The notes: generated by a model from the letters alone, not told the origin. 64,000 nt of DNA from Acidimicrobiaceae bacterium (GCA_947446815.1 CANFGT010000003.1:115943-179942), one strand, 5' to 3'. Numbered from the stretch's first letter, positions 35,253 to 44,340 are shown. Numbers and translations are program-made.

Positions 35253-36834
35253 TATGAATGAATCAGAATCACATTCCGTCGCCTACGAACGCCGATGGTG
35301 GGTCCTTGCAGTCCTTGCCATCAGCGTGTTCCTTGTGGTGGTCGACAACCTCATTGTGAATGTGGCTCTGCCCACATTGCAGGACGACCTGCATGCATCA
35401 ACGACGTCTTTGCAATGGATTGTGGACTCTTATGCACTGGTGTTTGCGGGACTATTGCTTGCAGGCGGCGGTATTGGTGATCGGTACGGTCGCAAGCGCA
35501 GTCTGCAAGTTGGACTCGTTATTTTTGCTGCATGCAGTGGCATGGCTGCATTTTCTGGGTCCACCAATTCACTTATCTTCTGGCGCGGTGCAATGGGCAT
35601 TGGTGCCGCACTTGTCTTCCCGGCCACTCTCGCCATCATCACCAATTTGTTTGTTGATCCGATTGAGCGTGCGAAGGCAATTGGACTGTGGTCTGCTGTG
35701 TCGGGCATGGCCGTTGCGTTCGGCCCCGTTGTCGGCGGTTTTATGTTGAAGCACTTCTGGTGGGGTTCAGTTTTCCTTGTCAACCTTCCCATAGTTGCCA
35801 TCTCCATCGTCGCTGGTGCACGATTGATTCCGGACTCGCGCAACCCTGACGCCCACAAGCTTGACAAAATCGGTTTTCTTCTTTCAGTGGTCGGTATTGG
35901 CTCATTGGTGTACACAGTGATTGAGTCGCCGCATTGGGGTTGGGGAAGTGCGAAGTCCAATCTCGGATTCGGAATCGCAATCTTCACGTTGATTGGATTC
36001 GTTCTTTTTGAATCGAAGAAAGACGAGCCACTTCTCGAAGTGAAATTCTTCAAAAATGCTCGATTTAGCGCAGCAACGGGCAGTATCGGTATTGCATTCT
36101 TCTGCCTCTTTGGTTTTACGTTCCTCGTCACGCAGTACTTCCAGTTCGTTCGTGGATACGACACGTTGAGCGCTGGCGTTCACACGCTTCCTTTCGCTGT
36201 CGGTGCTGGTGTGACTGCACCTCTTGCAGCACGCGCTGCATTGAAGTTCGGAACAAAGCGCATAGTGGCTCTCGGCCTCTTTAACATGTCGCTCGGCTTG
36301 CTCATTGCTTCGCGGATGGATGCGCAGAGCTCGTATTGGGGTCACGTCATTATTGCAATGGTGTTGATGGCGAATGGTCTGTCGTTCGTGACTTCACCAT
36401 CAACCGATGCGGTGATGGGATCGCTTCCACGTGAGAAAGCCGGTGTGGGTTCCGCTGTCAATGACATCAGTCGTGAAGTGGGCGGCACCTTGGGCGTCGC
36501 GATTGTCGGTTCAGTGTTTGTGAGTTTGTACACACCACGTCTTGTTGAGAATTTTGCAAAGATTCCTGGCTTGGTGGATGCGTTGAACAAGATCAATCCA
36601 TCGTTGTACCCAACGGCAAAAGATTCTGTTGGAGCTGCTTTTGGAATTGCCAAAAAGGCGCCAGTTTCTGTGCGACCACAAGTGCTGAACGCTGTCAGTG
36701 ATTCATTTGTCCACGGTTTCCAGACCGCAAGTCTTGTTGGTGTGGGAATGGCCTTGGTGGGTTCGATATTCGCATTGAAGTTCTTGCCTGCTCGCCCTAA
36801 ACCAGCTGATTCTTTACCGATTCATACCCACTGA
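35245..36834 (+). CDS. MFS efflux transporter, DHA2 (14-helix) family
   Basis: 529 residues with about 14 membrane helices. RRWWVLAVLAISVFLVVVDN and IVNVALPTLQDDLHAS open helix 1, and GGGIGDRYGRKRSLQ is motif A between helices 2 and 3. AVSGMAVAFGPVVGGF is the antiporter motif C region. Proton-driven export of drugs or other amphipathic compounds is the family role. The ATG at 35245 follows GGGAAAGGG; ATG 35254 is an alternative. Control by the divergent TetR protein is likely. Confidence 0.92.
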   Translation: MSSMNESESHSVAYERRWWVLAVLAISVFLVVVDNLIVNVALPTLQDDLHASTTSLQWIVDSYALVFAGLLLAGGGIGDRYGRKRSLQVGLVIFAACSGMAAFSGSTNSLIFWRGAMGIGAALVFPATLAIITNLFVDPIERAKAIGLWSAVSGMAVAFGPVVGGFMLKHFWWGSVFLVNLPIVAISIVAGARLIPDSRNPDAHKLDKIGFLLSVVGIGSLVYTVIESPHWGWGSAKSNLGFGIAIFTLIGFVLFESKKDEPLLEVKFFKNARFSAATGSIGIAFFCLFGFTFLVTQYFQFVRGYDTLSAGVHTLPFAVGAGVTAPLAARAALKFGTKRIVALGLFNMSLGLLIASRMDAQSSYWGHVIIAMVLMANGLSFVTSPSTDAVMGSLPREKAGVGSAVNDISREVGGTLGVAIVGSVFVSLYTPRLVENFAKIPGLVDALNKINPSLYPTAKDSVGAAFGIAKKAPVSVRPQVLNAVSDSFVHGFQTASLVGVGMALVGSIFALKFLPARPKPADSLPIHTH

Positions 36835-36872
36835 CGAGAAGGCCCCGCGCGGGCTGGAAGTACGATGGGCAC

Positions 36873-37742
36873 ATGTCTCTTGATGCCATCACCACACGCA
36901 TGCTCCCTGGGGCCCCTGCACGTGATGCCATCCTGCAGGGGTTGCACACTCGCATTACTGCTGCAGGGTCGCCTGCAATTGCATTAGCCACCGTGTTGGT
37001 GGGCGATGATGCGCCCAGTCAGAAGTACGTAGCTAGCAAGCATCGCATTGCGCAACAAATTGGTATTCAGTCGGTGCAAGTGGAACTACCGAGCACTTGC
37101 ACACAGGAACAACTTGATGCAGAAGTCGCTCGATTAGCAGCAGATACTTCAGTACACGGAATCTTGGTGCAGATGCCATTGCCAGTGCATCTTGATGCAG
37201 AACGCGTCCTTGCACTTATCCCTGCAGCCAAAGATGTCGATGGTCTTACGAGCGAGTCGATGGGTCGACTGATGCGCGGGCTTGAAGGTCATGTGGGGTG
37301 TACACCATTGGGTGTCTTGCGTCTGCTGCAGCATTACGGCATTGCCACTGCGGGGAAACATGCCGTGGTGGTTGGTCGATCCACTCTGGTTGGCTTGCCA
37401 TTGTCAGTGTTGTTGGCACGTAAGGGAATCGACTGCACCGTGACTCTTGCTCATTCGCGTACTGCGAATCTTGCGGAGGTGTGTCGTGGTGCAGACATTC
37501 TGATTTCTGCAACGGGTGTCGCGCGTTCCATCGATGCTTCACATGTTTCTGCAGGAGCCACCTTGATTGACGTCGGTATTAGCCGCACAGAGGTAGGAAT
37601 CGTTGGCGACATTGATGCCGACGCGGTGATGGGCATCGCCGGCGCACTCACGCCAATGCCAGGCGGCACCGGCATCATGACCGTTGCATGCCTGATGGAA
37701 AACACCGTGAATGCCGCAGTGATGCAAGGAATTGCTTTGTGA
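36873..37742 (+). CDS. folD: Methylenetetrahydrofolate dehydrogenase/cyclohydrolase FolD
   Basis: 289 residues. The catalytic Tyr52 and Lys56 lie in KYVASKHRIA, followed by LVQMPLPVHLDAE and PAAKDVDGLTSESMGRL. The NADP-binding block reads VVGRSTLVGLPLSVLLAR, and the C-terminus PMPGGTGIMTVACLMENT. It interconverts 5,10-methylene-, methenyl- and 10-formyl-tetrahydrofolate. The Lys of the common VGKP motif is Leu (VGLP), and a Ser-Thr replaces the usual Ser-Asn/Asp (GRST). Its stop overlaps the GTG of a secreted protease, an odd pairing. Confidence 0.93.
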   Translation: MSLDAITTRMLPGAPARDAILQGLHTRITAAGSPAIALATVLVGDDAPSQKYVASKHRIAQQIGIQSVQVELPSTCTQEQLDAEVARLAADTSVHGILVQMPLPVHLDAERVLALIPAAKDVDGLTSESMGRLMRGLEGHVGCTPLGVLRLLQHYGIATAGKHAVVVGRSTLVGLPLSVLLARKGIDCTVTLAHSRTANLAEVCRGADILISATGVARSIDASHVSAGATLIDVGISRTEVGIVGDIDADAVMGIAGALTPMPGGTGIMTVACLMENTVNAAVMQGIAL

Positions 37743-39649
37743 TTCGTCGCATCGTTGCAGTTGCAGCGATGGCATGTGCACCGCTGTATGTGTCACAAAC
37801 CGCACCATCAGCGACTACGGCAACCTTGTTCAGCGAACCAATTGCGCACACGGTGACAACATCATCTCCACAAACAGCTGGTCCTGGTGGTGGTGCATTG
37901 TCGTGGGGTCTTGACCGCATTGACCAACGCACAATTGTTACATCATCGACGTCTTATAACTTTTCCGAAGATGGTGGAGGAGTGAAGGCGTACATCCTCG
38001 ACTCTGGGGTCAATGCATCGCATCCTGAATTTGGAGGACGTGTGCTTGATGGGTGGAGTTACCGTTCAAGTCTCACCGCATTGAATAGTTACAAGTCCGC
38101 ACTCTCTGCATATGCATCAAACCCAAACACAAGTAATGCAATTGAACCTTGTGCAAATGATGGGGCCCATGCGGTAGACCCGACAACATTTGATGCACCA
38201 GCGAATGTGGATGCGACTGATTTTGCAAAAACAGACAACGACGGGCACGGTACGCACGTGGCTGGAATTATCGGCGGTGATACCACCGGTGTTGCCAAGA
38301 ATGTGTCGATTATTCCTGTGCGAGCATTGGACTCCTGCGGTGATGGCACGACAACAATGATTAATGAGGGTCTGGCTTGGATTTTGGCGAATCATCAAGA
38401 TGGTGAGCGTGCTGTATTGAACCTCAGTATCGGATTCTCTAGTCAAGTCACTTCTGTTGACACTGCGATTACAGTAATCATGAATGAAGGTGTGGTGGTT
38501 ATCGCAGCCGCAGGCAATGATGCTCTGAGTGCGTGTGGCTCGACTCCTGCTTCAACACTGGGCACCGTTTCAGTGGGCGCATCAGATCGCTATGACGCCG
38601 AAACGTCATTTTCGAATTATGGATTATGCGTTGACATATTTTCTCCAGGAAGTGTTGTTCGTTCGACGTATCCATACTTAAGTGGCACCTCTAATACGTA
38701 TGCGAATTTGTCGGGCACCTCGATGGCGGCCCCATTTGTTTCAGGTGCAGTTGCACGCTTTTTGCAAACGCTTGATACAGGACCCACAAACTTTTCAACC
38801 GGGCCGACTGCTGCATGGGATTGGTTACGTGGAAATGTGACAACGAATGCAATTACGTATTTCAATGTGTTCCGTAATTCGCAAACGCCAAATCGATTGC
38901 TCTATATCCCTACTTCTTTGGTGCGTATGCAGACTCCAACAGCGCGCACAACATCTACAGGTGTAGAAGTTTCCTGGCCAACCGCAGATCAAGGAACTAC
39001 GTATCTTGTGAGTACGTCGCCTGGCAGTTCAACTTGTACCGCTGTGTCAACAACATCGTGTGTCCTCGTCGGACTTACGTCGGGGATGACATACACAATT
39101 TCTGTCGTTGCATCGAACTCCAGTGGTAAAGGTGCAGCAAGTACTCACTTTGCTCCAGTTATTGCACCGATTGCGCCAACAGAGTTGACCGCAAAAGTGA
39201 CGAGCAAGGCCGTCACATTGTCGTGGAGTGCGGTGACAAGCTCCTCCACAGTTACGTATGTGGTGTCATCATCCTCTGGCGCAACGGTATGCACCACAAC
39301 TGCAACCACCTGCACGGTGGCAGGGCTAACGAACGGAACCGAATACTCATTCTCTGTTTCGTCGCAAACATCGGCAGGTAATAGTCCTTCATCGGTGAAG
39401 GTATCTGCACGGCCTGGTTTCACGGTATTGAAGACAACCGTGGCCAAGAAATCGAAGACGTCTCTGTCGAGCCTCATTCGGTCAGTCTCGACCGGAAAGA
39501 AGACCTGGACAAAAACGGGCGCCTGCTCCATCGTGGGGAGCCGTTTAGTGGCGCCGTCGCGGTCCACCACCTGCAAGGTGACACTGAAGGTGGCCAAAAC
39601 ATCGAAGTACCCAGCGATGTCAACAAAGGTCACAATTGCGGTCAAATAG
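37739..39649 (+). CDS. Secreted subtilisin-like serine protease (S8) with two FN3 domains
   Basis: 636 residues from GTG 37739, which overlaps the folD TGA. A signal peptide covers about the first 25 residues. The S8 domain has D88 in AYILDSGVNASHPEF, H170 in DGHGTHVAGI, N260 in AAAGNDA and S328 in LSGTSMAAPFVSGA, so the triad is complete. Two FN3-like domains follow (about 415-500 and 500-580), the second with GLTNGTEYSFSVSSQTSAG, the same motif as in the giant FN3 protein at 49978. A Lys-rich C-terminal ~65-residue domain contains a Cys pair and resembles that of the RCC1 protein. Likely an extracellular nutrient or surface-processing protease. Confidence 0.92.
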   Translation: MIRRIVAVAAMACAPLYVSQTAPSATTATLFSEPIAHTVTTSSPQTAGPGGGALSWGLDRIDQRTIVTSSTSYNFSEDGGGVKAYILDSGVNASHPEFGGRVLDGWSYRSSLTALNSYKSALSAYASNPNTSNAIEPCANDGAHAVDPTTFDAPANVDATDFAKTDNDGHGTHVAGIIGGDTTGVAKNVSIIPVRALDSCGDGTTTMINEGLAWILANHQDGERAVLNLSIGFSSQVTSVDTAITVIMNEGVVVIAAAGNDALSACGSTPASTLGTVSVGASDRYDAETSFSNYGLCVDIFSPGSVVRSTYPYLSGTSNTYANLSGTSMAAPFVSGAVARFLQTLDTGPTNFSTGPTAAWDWLRGNVTTNAITYFNVFRNSQTPNRLLYIPTSLVRMQTPTARTTSTGVEVSWPTADQGTTYLVSTSPGSSTCTAVSTTSCVLVGLTSGMTYTISVVASNSSGKGAASTHFAPVIAPIAPTELTAKVTSKAVTLSWSAVTSSSTVTYVVSSSSGATVCTTTATTCTVAGLTNGTEYSFSVSSQTSAGNSPSSVKVSARPGFTVLKTTVAKKSKTSLSSLIRSVSTGKKTWTKTGACSIVGSRLVAPSRSTTCKVTLKVAKTSKYPAMSTKVTIAVK

Positions 39650-39674
39650 CGATTCTTTGTCTACCCTCGGTGGC

Positions 39675-40067
39675 ATGAAGATTCGGCGTTCTCTGTTGGT
39701 TGTTGCAACTCTGTTGACCGTCGGGCTTGCCTCGTGTGGTGCAAACAATTCGGACTCAAGTTCCGACACCTCCATCACAGAAATGAAGTTGATTCCTGCA
39801 GGCAACGTGATCGATGTGCGCTCTGCGAAAGAGTTTGCAATTGATCATGTCAAGGGTGCCACCAACCTGGATCTTGAGAATGGCGACTTCGAAAAGGCTC
39901 TAGTAACTCTGGACAAAAAGCAGACATACGAGCTTTATTGCCACTCTGGACGCCGTTCTGCATTGGCAACTGAGCTGATGCGGAATGCGGGCTTCACAAA
40001 TGTGGTTGACCTTGGTGCGAAAGAAGCAGCTGCGAGAACGCTCAACCTTCCCATCGTCACCGATTAA
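39675..40067 (+). CDS. Rhodanese-domain lipoprotein
   Basis: 130 residues from ATG 39675. The signal peptide ends in VGLASC (C21 lipidated), followed by a short Ser/Asp-rich linker. A single rhodanese domain has NVIDVRSAKEFAIDHVKGA and the active-site loop YCHSGRRS (Cys89). Sulfur or redox chemistry on the outer membrane face is inferred. Thioredoxin is encoded 39 bp downstream, so the two may act together, although this thioredoxin has no export signal. Confidence 0.88.
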   Translation: MKIRRSLLVVATLLTVGLASCGANNSDSSSDTSITEMKLIPAGNVIDVRSAKEFAIDHVKGATNLDLENGDFEKALVTLDKKQTYELYCHSGRRSALATELMRNAGFTNVVDLGAKEAAARTLNLPIVTD

Positions 40068-40106
40068 CTACTTGATCTCATCAACCCCTGACAGAACGGA
40101 CACATC

Positions 40107-40484
40107 ATGACCACCATCACACTCACCGAACAAAACTTTGAAGAGACAGTTCTTGCCGAAGGAATCACCATCGTCGACTTCTGGGCTGAATGGTGCGGAC
40201 CATGCAAGATGTTTGGTCCCATCTTTGAAAAGTCGAGCGAAGTCCACTCCAGCATTCGTTTTGCAAAAGTTGATACGGAGGCAGAGCAGGGTCTTGCTGC
40301 TGCTTTACAGATTCGCAGTATCCCCACTGTCATGGTGTTTCGCGACGGTGTGATGCTGTTCAACCAGGCCGGCGCATTGCCTGAGGCATCGCTGGAGCAA
40401 ATCGTGACTGCAGCAGAAGCAGTGGATATGGACGAAGTGCGCCGTGAAATTGCAGAAGCAGAAAAGACACAACAGGGCGAGTAA
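40107..40484 (+). CDS. trxA: Thioredoxin
   Basis: 125 residues, cytoplasmic. The active site is WCGPCK (Cys30/Cys33) in VDFWAEWCGPCKMFGP, with the cis-Pro at IRSIPTVMVF. The C-terminal extension of about 18 acidic residues (VDMDEVRREIAEAEK) is longer than in E. coli TrxA. No thioredoxin reductase gene is nearby, so this may be a secondary thioredoxin. It is followed after 19 bp by the RCC1 gene. Confidence 0.92.
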   Translation: MTTITLTEQNFEETVLAEGITIVDFWAEWCGPCKMFGPIFEKSSEVHSSIRFAKVDTEAEQGLAAALQIRSIPTVMVFRDGVMLFNQAGALPEASLEQIVTAAEAVDMDEVRREIAEAEKTQQGE

Positions 40485-40503
40485 CCACCCTTAGGATTTC
40501 CTC

Positions 40504-42186
40504 GTGAGGAAACTCGCGGGGGATGTGTGGGGGCGCATTGTTGCGTGCCTGTTGTTGCTGGGTGTCTTTGCTATTCCCTCAATCGCATCCCGAACATCTG
40601 CAACGAGTATCGATTACACCGGCCGCATTGCCGCGGGTGCAGCGTTTACCTGCGCAATCAAGTCTGATGACACCGTGTGGTGTTGGGGCAAGAACGACCA
40701 AGGTCAATTGGGGTCGTCTGCATATTTGGGAGTAAGCGAAAGCCTTATTCCGGTGCAGGCTGCCACTTTGGCTGGCGGGCGAGTGCCGTACAAAATTATT
40801 GCGGGAGCAGAACACGCATGTGTGTTGGCAACCGACGGAACGGTCTGGTGCTGGGGAAACAACGGTTTTGGGCAGCTTGGCGCGACCGGTTCAAATCAAT
40901 TGGATCCGGTGCAGGTGCAAATTGGGGCCTCGGCCGTCTTGATTTCGGCTGGAGATGCGAATACCTGTGCACTACTTATAGATAACTCGTTGAAATGCTG
41001 GGGCAGGAATGTGTTCGGACAACTTGGCATAGGTCAATCTGATTTACAACTGCACACCACCCCAGTGACAGTGGGAATGATCCCATCAAGTTTTTCTGTT
41101 GTATCAATGGATATTGGGCTAGGACATGTATGCGCCGTAAGCGGTACTGGTGAGATTTGGTGTTGGGGAAAATACTCCAATGGACAATTAGGTTCTTCTG
41201 CAAATTCAAATGCTCTATCGCCGACACGCACAGCAACTCTTGGTGGAGTTGCAAGCGACGTTGCAACAGGTGCAGATCACTCGTGTGTGGTTGTCGGTGC
41301 TGGCTTGGTGTGTTTTGGTCGCAACCAATTCTCGCAATCCGGACAAGCAACATCGTTTGGCACACAGTTCTCTGCGCCCACAGCCGTAGCAGTGGTGGGT
41401 AGTGCTTCTCGAGTCACAGCTGGTGATGCGCATACGTGCATCATGCTCACCACTGGCGCAGTGCAATGTTTTGGTCGAAACAACTACAGCCAATTGGGTC
41501 GCTCAACTGCGGGCGCGATCGACCCCAACCCTGGCGCGGTGCAAGGTTTGCCCACTGGTGCTTTGGATGTTGTGGCGGGCGGTTCACACACATGTGCGAT
41601 GACACCCACAGGCGAAGTGAAGTGTTGGGGTCTGAACGACTTTGGCCAGCTGGGGGACAACACCCAAAACGACAGCAACAGCGCAATTGCGGTGCTGTAC
41701 TTCAACGCACTGCCAACAACAACAACCACAACGCCCACCACGGTTGCGCCGACAACAACCACTGCGACAACGTTGGCTCCGACAACAACTACCCCAGCAT
41801 CATCAAGTTCGTCTTCGTCGTCATCAACTACATCTTCAACTACGTCATCAACAACGTCGTCCACCATGGCGCCAACGACGACCATCTCTGGAGTTACGAC
41901 CACAGCACCACCAGTGAATGTGAACACTGTCCCCACGATTCCTATTCTGCGACTACGACAAGGCAAGAGCATCACAGCCAAAAAAATTGCGACGACCGCC
42001 TCGTTAAAGATTCCGAAGCGTTCTCAAGGCACGATGCGGATCTCAATTACAAAGGGTGCGTCGCGCTGCAAGTTTGTGGGTAGCACGGTGAAGGGAGTCC
42101 GTAAAGGCTCTTGCACCATCACCGTGGTTCTCGTTCCGAAAAAGGGAAAACCAACAGTAAAGACGGTCAAAATCTCGGTTATCTAA
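40504..42186 (+). CDS. Secreted RCC1-repeat (beta-propeller) protein
   Basis: 560 residues from GTG 40504. An N-terminal hydrophobic signal (VACLLLLGVFAIPSIAS) is followed by seven RCC1 repeats between about residues 40 and 400, enough for a complete propeller. Most repeats end CWG-x-N-x-x-GQLG, and each carries a Cys pair (one in the HTC/FTC position, one before WG or FG), suggesting one disulfide per blade. A Thr/Ser/Pro linker of ~70 residues follows. The C-terminal ~75 residues are Lys-rich with a Cys pair, similar to the end of the S8 protease. Such exported RCC1 proteins are of unknown role, perhaps protein binding at the cell surface. Confidence 0.88.
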   Translation: MRKLAGDVWGRIVACLLLLGVFAIPSIASRTSATSIDYTGRIAAGAAFTCAIKSDDTVWCWGKNDQGQLGSSAYLGVSESLIPVQAATLAGGRVPYKIIAGAEHACVLATDGTVWCWGNNGFGQLGATGSNQLDPVQVQIGASAVLISAGDANTCALLIDNSLKCWGRNVFGQLGIGQSDLQLHTTPVTVGMIPSSFSVVSMDIGLGHVCAVSGTGEIWCWGKYSNGQLGSSANSNALSPTRTATLGGVASDVATGADHSCVVVGAGLVCFGRNQFSQSGQATSFGTQFSAPTAVAVVGSASRVTAGDAHTCIMLTTGAVQCFGRNNYSQLGRSTAGAIDPNPGAVQGLPTGALDVVAGGSHTCAMTPTGEVKCWGLNDFGQLGDNTQNDSNSAIAVLYFNALPTTTTTTPTTVAPTTTTATTLAPTTTTPASSSSSSSSSTTSSTTSSTTSSTMAPTTTISGVTTTAPPVNVNTVPTIPILRLRQGKSITAKKIATTASLKIPKRSQGTMRISITKGASRCKFVGSTVKGVRKGSCTITVVLVPKKGKPTVKTVKISVI

Positions 42187-42207
42187 AACTGGGGTAGCGT
42201 CTGTTAC

Positions 42208-42840
42208 GTGGAGCAACATCACACGCCATCATCACGAGAACGAATCATTGCCGCAGCGCGCGCTGAAGTAGAGGGCAAGGGCATTCTTGGTTTACGAGTG
42301 CAAGATGTTGCGCAGAACGCCAAGGTTTCTGTTCCTCTGATTTACAAGTACTACATCGACCGTGACGGTTTGCTCGCTGAAGTACTCGGTGAAATGTTTG
42401 AAGAGTTCGTATTAGAACAACTTGATGCATCTGAGGCGTACATTAATGCGTTGGAGTCTCCGACGATTGATGATGTCATGGCGATCATTGCGTTGCCTCA
42501 ACAAGATTTTCGTCGCCCGCGTCGTTGGACTCGCATGCAGATCCTTGCAGCTTCGATGGAAATCCCTGCGTTGCGTGAACGCCTCAGTTTGGTACAGGCC
42601 GTCATTCAAGAGCGCATGACAGCGTTTCTTGACGACATTCAGCGCCGTATGACGGGTGGAAACATTCCCGTTGATTCATCAGCTCTCGCGATGCTTCTTC
42701 AGTCCTATTCATTTGGCTTTGTGTTGAATGATTTATTGGATGAAACTGGCCAAGGCATTAAGAATGAAGACTTTGCGGCACTCATGCGCACTTTTATTAC
42801 GCCGGCCATTCTTGGTAATCAGGCAACTTCCGTAGAATGA
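42208..42840 (+). CDS. TetR-family transcriptional regulator
   Basis: 210 residues from GTG 42208. The N-terminal HTH reads RERIIAAARAEVEGKGILG, then RVQDVAQNAKVSVPLIYKYY. The remainder is an all-helical ligand domain with no recognisable subfamily. Its stop overlaps the pyrophosphatase ATG (ATGA), which is unusual for a housekeeping gene and may tie their expression. No palindromic operator is evident in the 21 bp upstream. Confidence 0.88.
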   Translation: MEQHHTPSSRERIIAAARAEVEGKGILGLRVQDVAQNAKVSVPLIYKYYIDRDGLLAEVLGEMFEEFVLEQLDASEAYINALESPTIDDVMAIIALPQQDFRRPRRWTRMQILAASMEIPALRERLSLVQAVIQERMTAFLDDIQRRMTGGNIPVDSSALAMLLQSYSFGFVLNDLLDETGQGIKNEDFAALMRTFITPAILGNQATSVE

Positions 42841-43334
42841 GCGACATGGAAGTCGAAATGATCGTTGAGATCCCACAAGGTTCTCGCAACAAGTACGAGA
42901 TGGATCATGAAACCGGAGCAATCTGGCTTGATCGCACTCTCTTCACCGCAACGCAGTACCCGCTCGACTACGGCTTTTTCCCGGGCACGCATGGCGAAGA
43001 TGGAGACCCATTGGATGCGCTTGTGTGGCTGAACCAGCCCACATTCCCTGGCTGTCACATTTGGGTTCGCCCCGTTGCAGTGTTCTGGATGTCCGACGAA
43101 AAGGGCCCCGACGCAAAGGTTCTTTGCGTGGGCTCACACGACCCGCGTTTCGCTCAGTACAAAGACATTGAAGACTTGCCCGAGCACTTGCTTGATGAAG
43201 TCGGCAATTTCTTCGAAACGTACAAACTTCTTGAGCCCAACAAAGACACCACGGTGAAGGGTTGGGAAGGTCGTTCAGCTGCCCAGAAGGAAATTGAAGA
43301 CGCCATCGAGCGCTTCAAGCACCTCAAGCACTAA
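42837..43334 (+). CDS. ppa: Inorganic pyrophosphatase (family I)
   Basis: 165 residues. It hydrolyses pyrophosphate to phosphate and drives biosynthetic reactions. EIPQGSRNKYEMD holds substrate lysine/glutamate positions. YPLDYGFFPGTHGEDGDPLD carries the metal ligands D55, D57 and D60. Further acidic ligands are in SHDPRFAQYKDIEDLP, with the LLEPNKDTTVKGW lysines near the end. The length is that of bacterial hexameric enzymes. ATG 42837 overlaps the TetR stop. Confidence 0.95.
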   Translation: MSDMEVEMIVEIPQGSRNKYEMDHETGAIWLDRTLFTATQYPLDYGFFPGTHGEDGDPLDALVWLNQPTFPGCHIWVRPVAVFWMSDEKGPDAKVLCVGSHDPRFAQYKDIEDLPEHLLDEVGNFFETYKLLEPNKDTTVKGWEGRSAAQKEIEDAIERFKHLKH

Positions 43335-43348
43335 GCCCTCAGCGGCTT
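43333..43348. terminator. Small hairpin between ppa and DUF6941 gene
   Basis: AAGCC and GGCTT pair around CTCAGC in the 14-bp gap between two convergent stops. It could end both transcripts weakly; no long U-run. Confidence 0.3.
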
Positions 43349-43792
43349 CTACATTTCTTGTTCGGAAGCGTCTTGCATCCAAAAACTAAGTAGCCCAGCT
43401 GGTGTTTCGTCAATCGTGACGGAAATATCTATCTGACCAGAACGTGTCGCCGCAATTGTTTGTAAGGGCAGTGCGAAGTGGAAGTTCAAACCTTCGCCAG
43501 GGTTGAGCTCGGCATCGCCCTCAAACTGAAATTCAATGCGCGCGATTTCTTCAATGGTGTCGGGATAGCGCATGATGAGGCGCCCCGTGTGCACTTCACC
43601 AACTCGATGAGGATGCACATAGACGGACATCGCAATTGTTGCGTCGATAGCGGTAGGGAATCCGGTGGTCGTCCCGATGCGCGTGATGCCACCGCTCAGG
43701 ATGTTGAGCATTCCTTCGCGAATGTTTGCGTAGTCGCAGAGCAATAAGGCGGTGAGATCGATGCCAGAGTCAGCAAAGGGGTCAAGGTTCAT
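43349..43792 (-). CDS. DUF6941-type conserved protein
   Basis: 147 residues from ATG 43792 with GAGG just upstream. The block LLLCDYANIREGMLNILSGG then ITRIG is the signature of a small actinobacterial family (DUF6941). The rest is predicted mostly beta, with EIARIEFQFEGDAELNPGEG, and no catalytic motif is apparent. It is 14 bp downstream of uspA on the same strand, so likely co-transcribed. Function unknown. Confidence 0.75.
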   Translation of the reverse strand: MNLDPFADSGIDLTALLLCDYANIREGMLNILSGGITRIGTTTGFPTAIDATIAMSVYVHPHRVGEVHTGRLIMRYPDTIEEIARIEFQFEGDAELNPGEGLNFHFALPLQTIAATRSGQIDISVTIDETPAGLLSFWMQDASEQEM

Positions 43793-43805
43793 CACCTCAC
43801 CGTAG

Positions 43806-44240
43806 TTACCCGTTAGCGGGAACGATGACTACTGGAATTTTTGAGTGTCGTGCGATGTAATCGGCAACGGAGCCAAGAAGAAGTCCCATCACGCCACCAT
43901 GGCCGCGTGAACCCACCACAACAAGGTCTGCGCTAGTGCCCAAAATTGCGTTTCGCGGGTCGTTGTTCTCGAAATGACTTGCAAGTGAGACACCACGATT
44001 TGCAGCTGCTTGAGCTACTCGCTTGTTCTCTTGCTCAAGGATGGTGCGAGCTCCGGTGTCATCGAATGTGTACGACATTGCCATTTCTGCGGGCACCACC
44101 ACGGGGCTCCATGCGGAGAGCAAAACAACGGTGTCACCTGAGTGGGCAAACGAAATCGCCCAATCAATCGCTTTCGCAGAATTCGGTGATCCATCGACAC
44201 CTACAACGATCCGACGCTTTCCAGCTGTACTTGTTGTCAT
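43806..44240 (-). CDS. Universal stress protein (UspA family)
   Basis: 144 residues, one Usp domain. IVVGVDGSPNSAKAIDWAIS is the first strand and helix. The ATP-binding signature G-x2-G-x9-G-S is present in VVGSRGHGGVMGLLLGSV, so it belongs to the nucleotide-binding subclass. It ends IPVVIVPANG. A role in stress or energy-limited survival is the family's general association. Upstream of it is an imperfect GACA/TGTC repeat near 44298-44313 of unclear meaning. Confidence 0.9.
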   Translation of the reverse strand: MTTSTAGKRRIVVGVDGSPNSAKAIDWAISFAHSGDTVVLLSAWSPVVVPAEMAMSYTFDDTGARTILEQENKRVAQAAANRGVSLASHFENNDPRNAILGTSADLVVVGSRGHGGVMGLLLGSVADYIARHSKIPVVIVPANG

Positions 44241-44340
44241 GGCGCGACCGTACCTCTCGCATGCGGCTGCGAGAAGTCGTCAAGGCACATTTGGTAATGA
44301 CATACCTTGTGTCAGAAATGAGTAGCAAAACTCAATGAAA

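Noticed and set aside
41701..41880. Low-complexity ACA/TCA-rich stretch, considered as a microsatellite or CRISPR-like repeat
   Set aside because: It encodes the Thr/Ser/Pro linker of the RCC1 protein in frame, with no spacer structure.
41436..42083. 215-codon plus-strand frame overlapping the RCC1 gene
   Set aside because: Out-of-frame reading of RCC1 repeats and the Thr/Ser linker; His/Asn-rich artefact.
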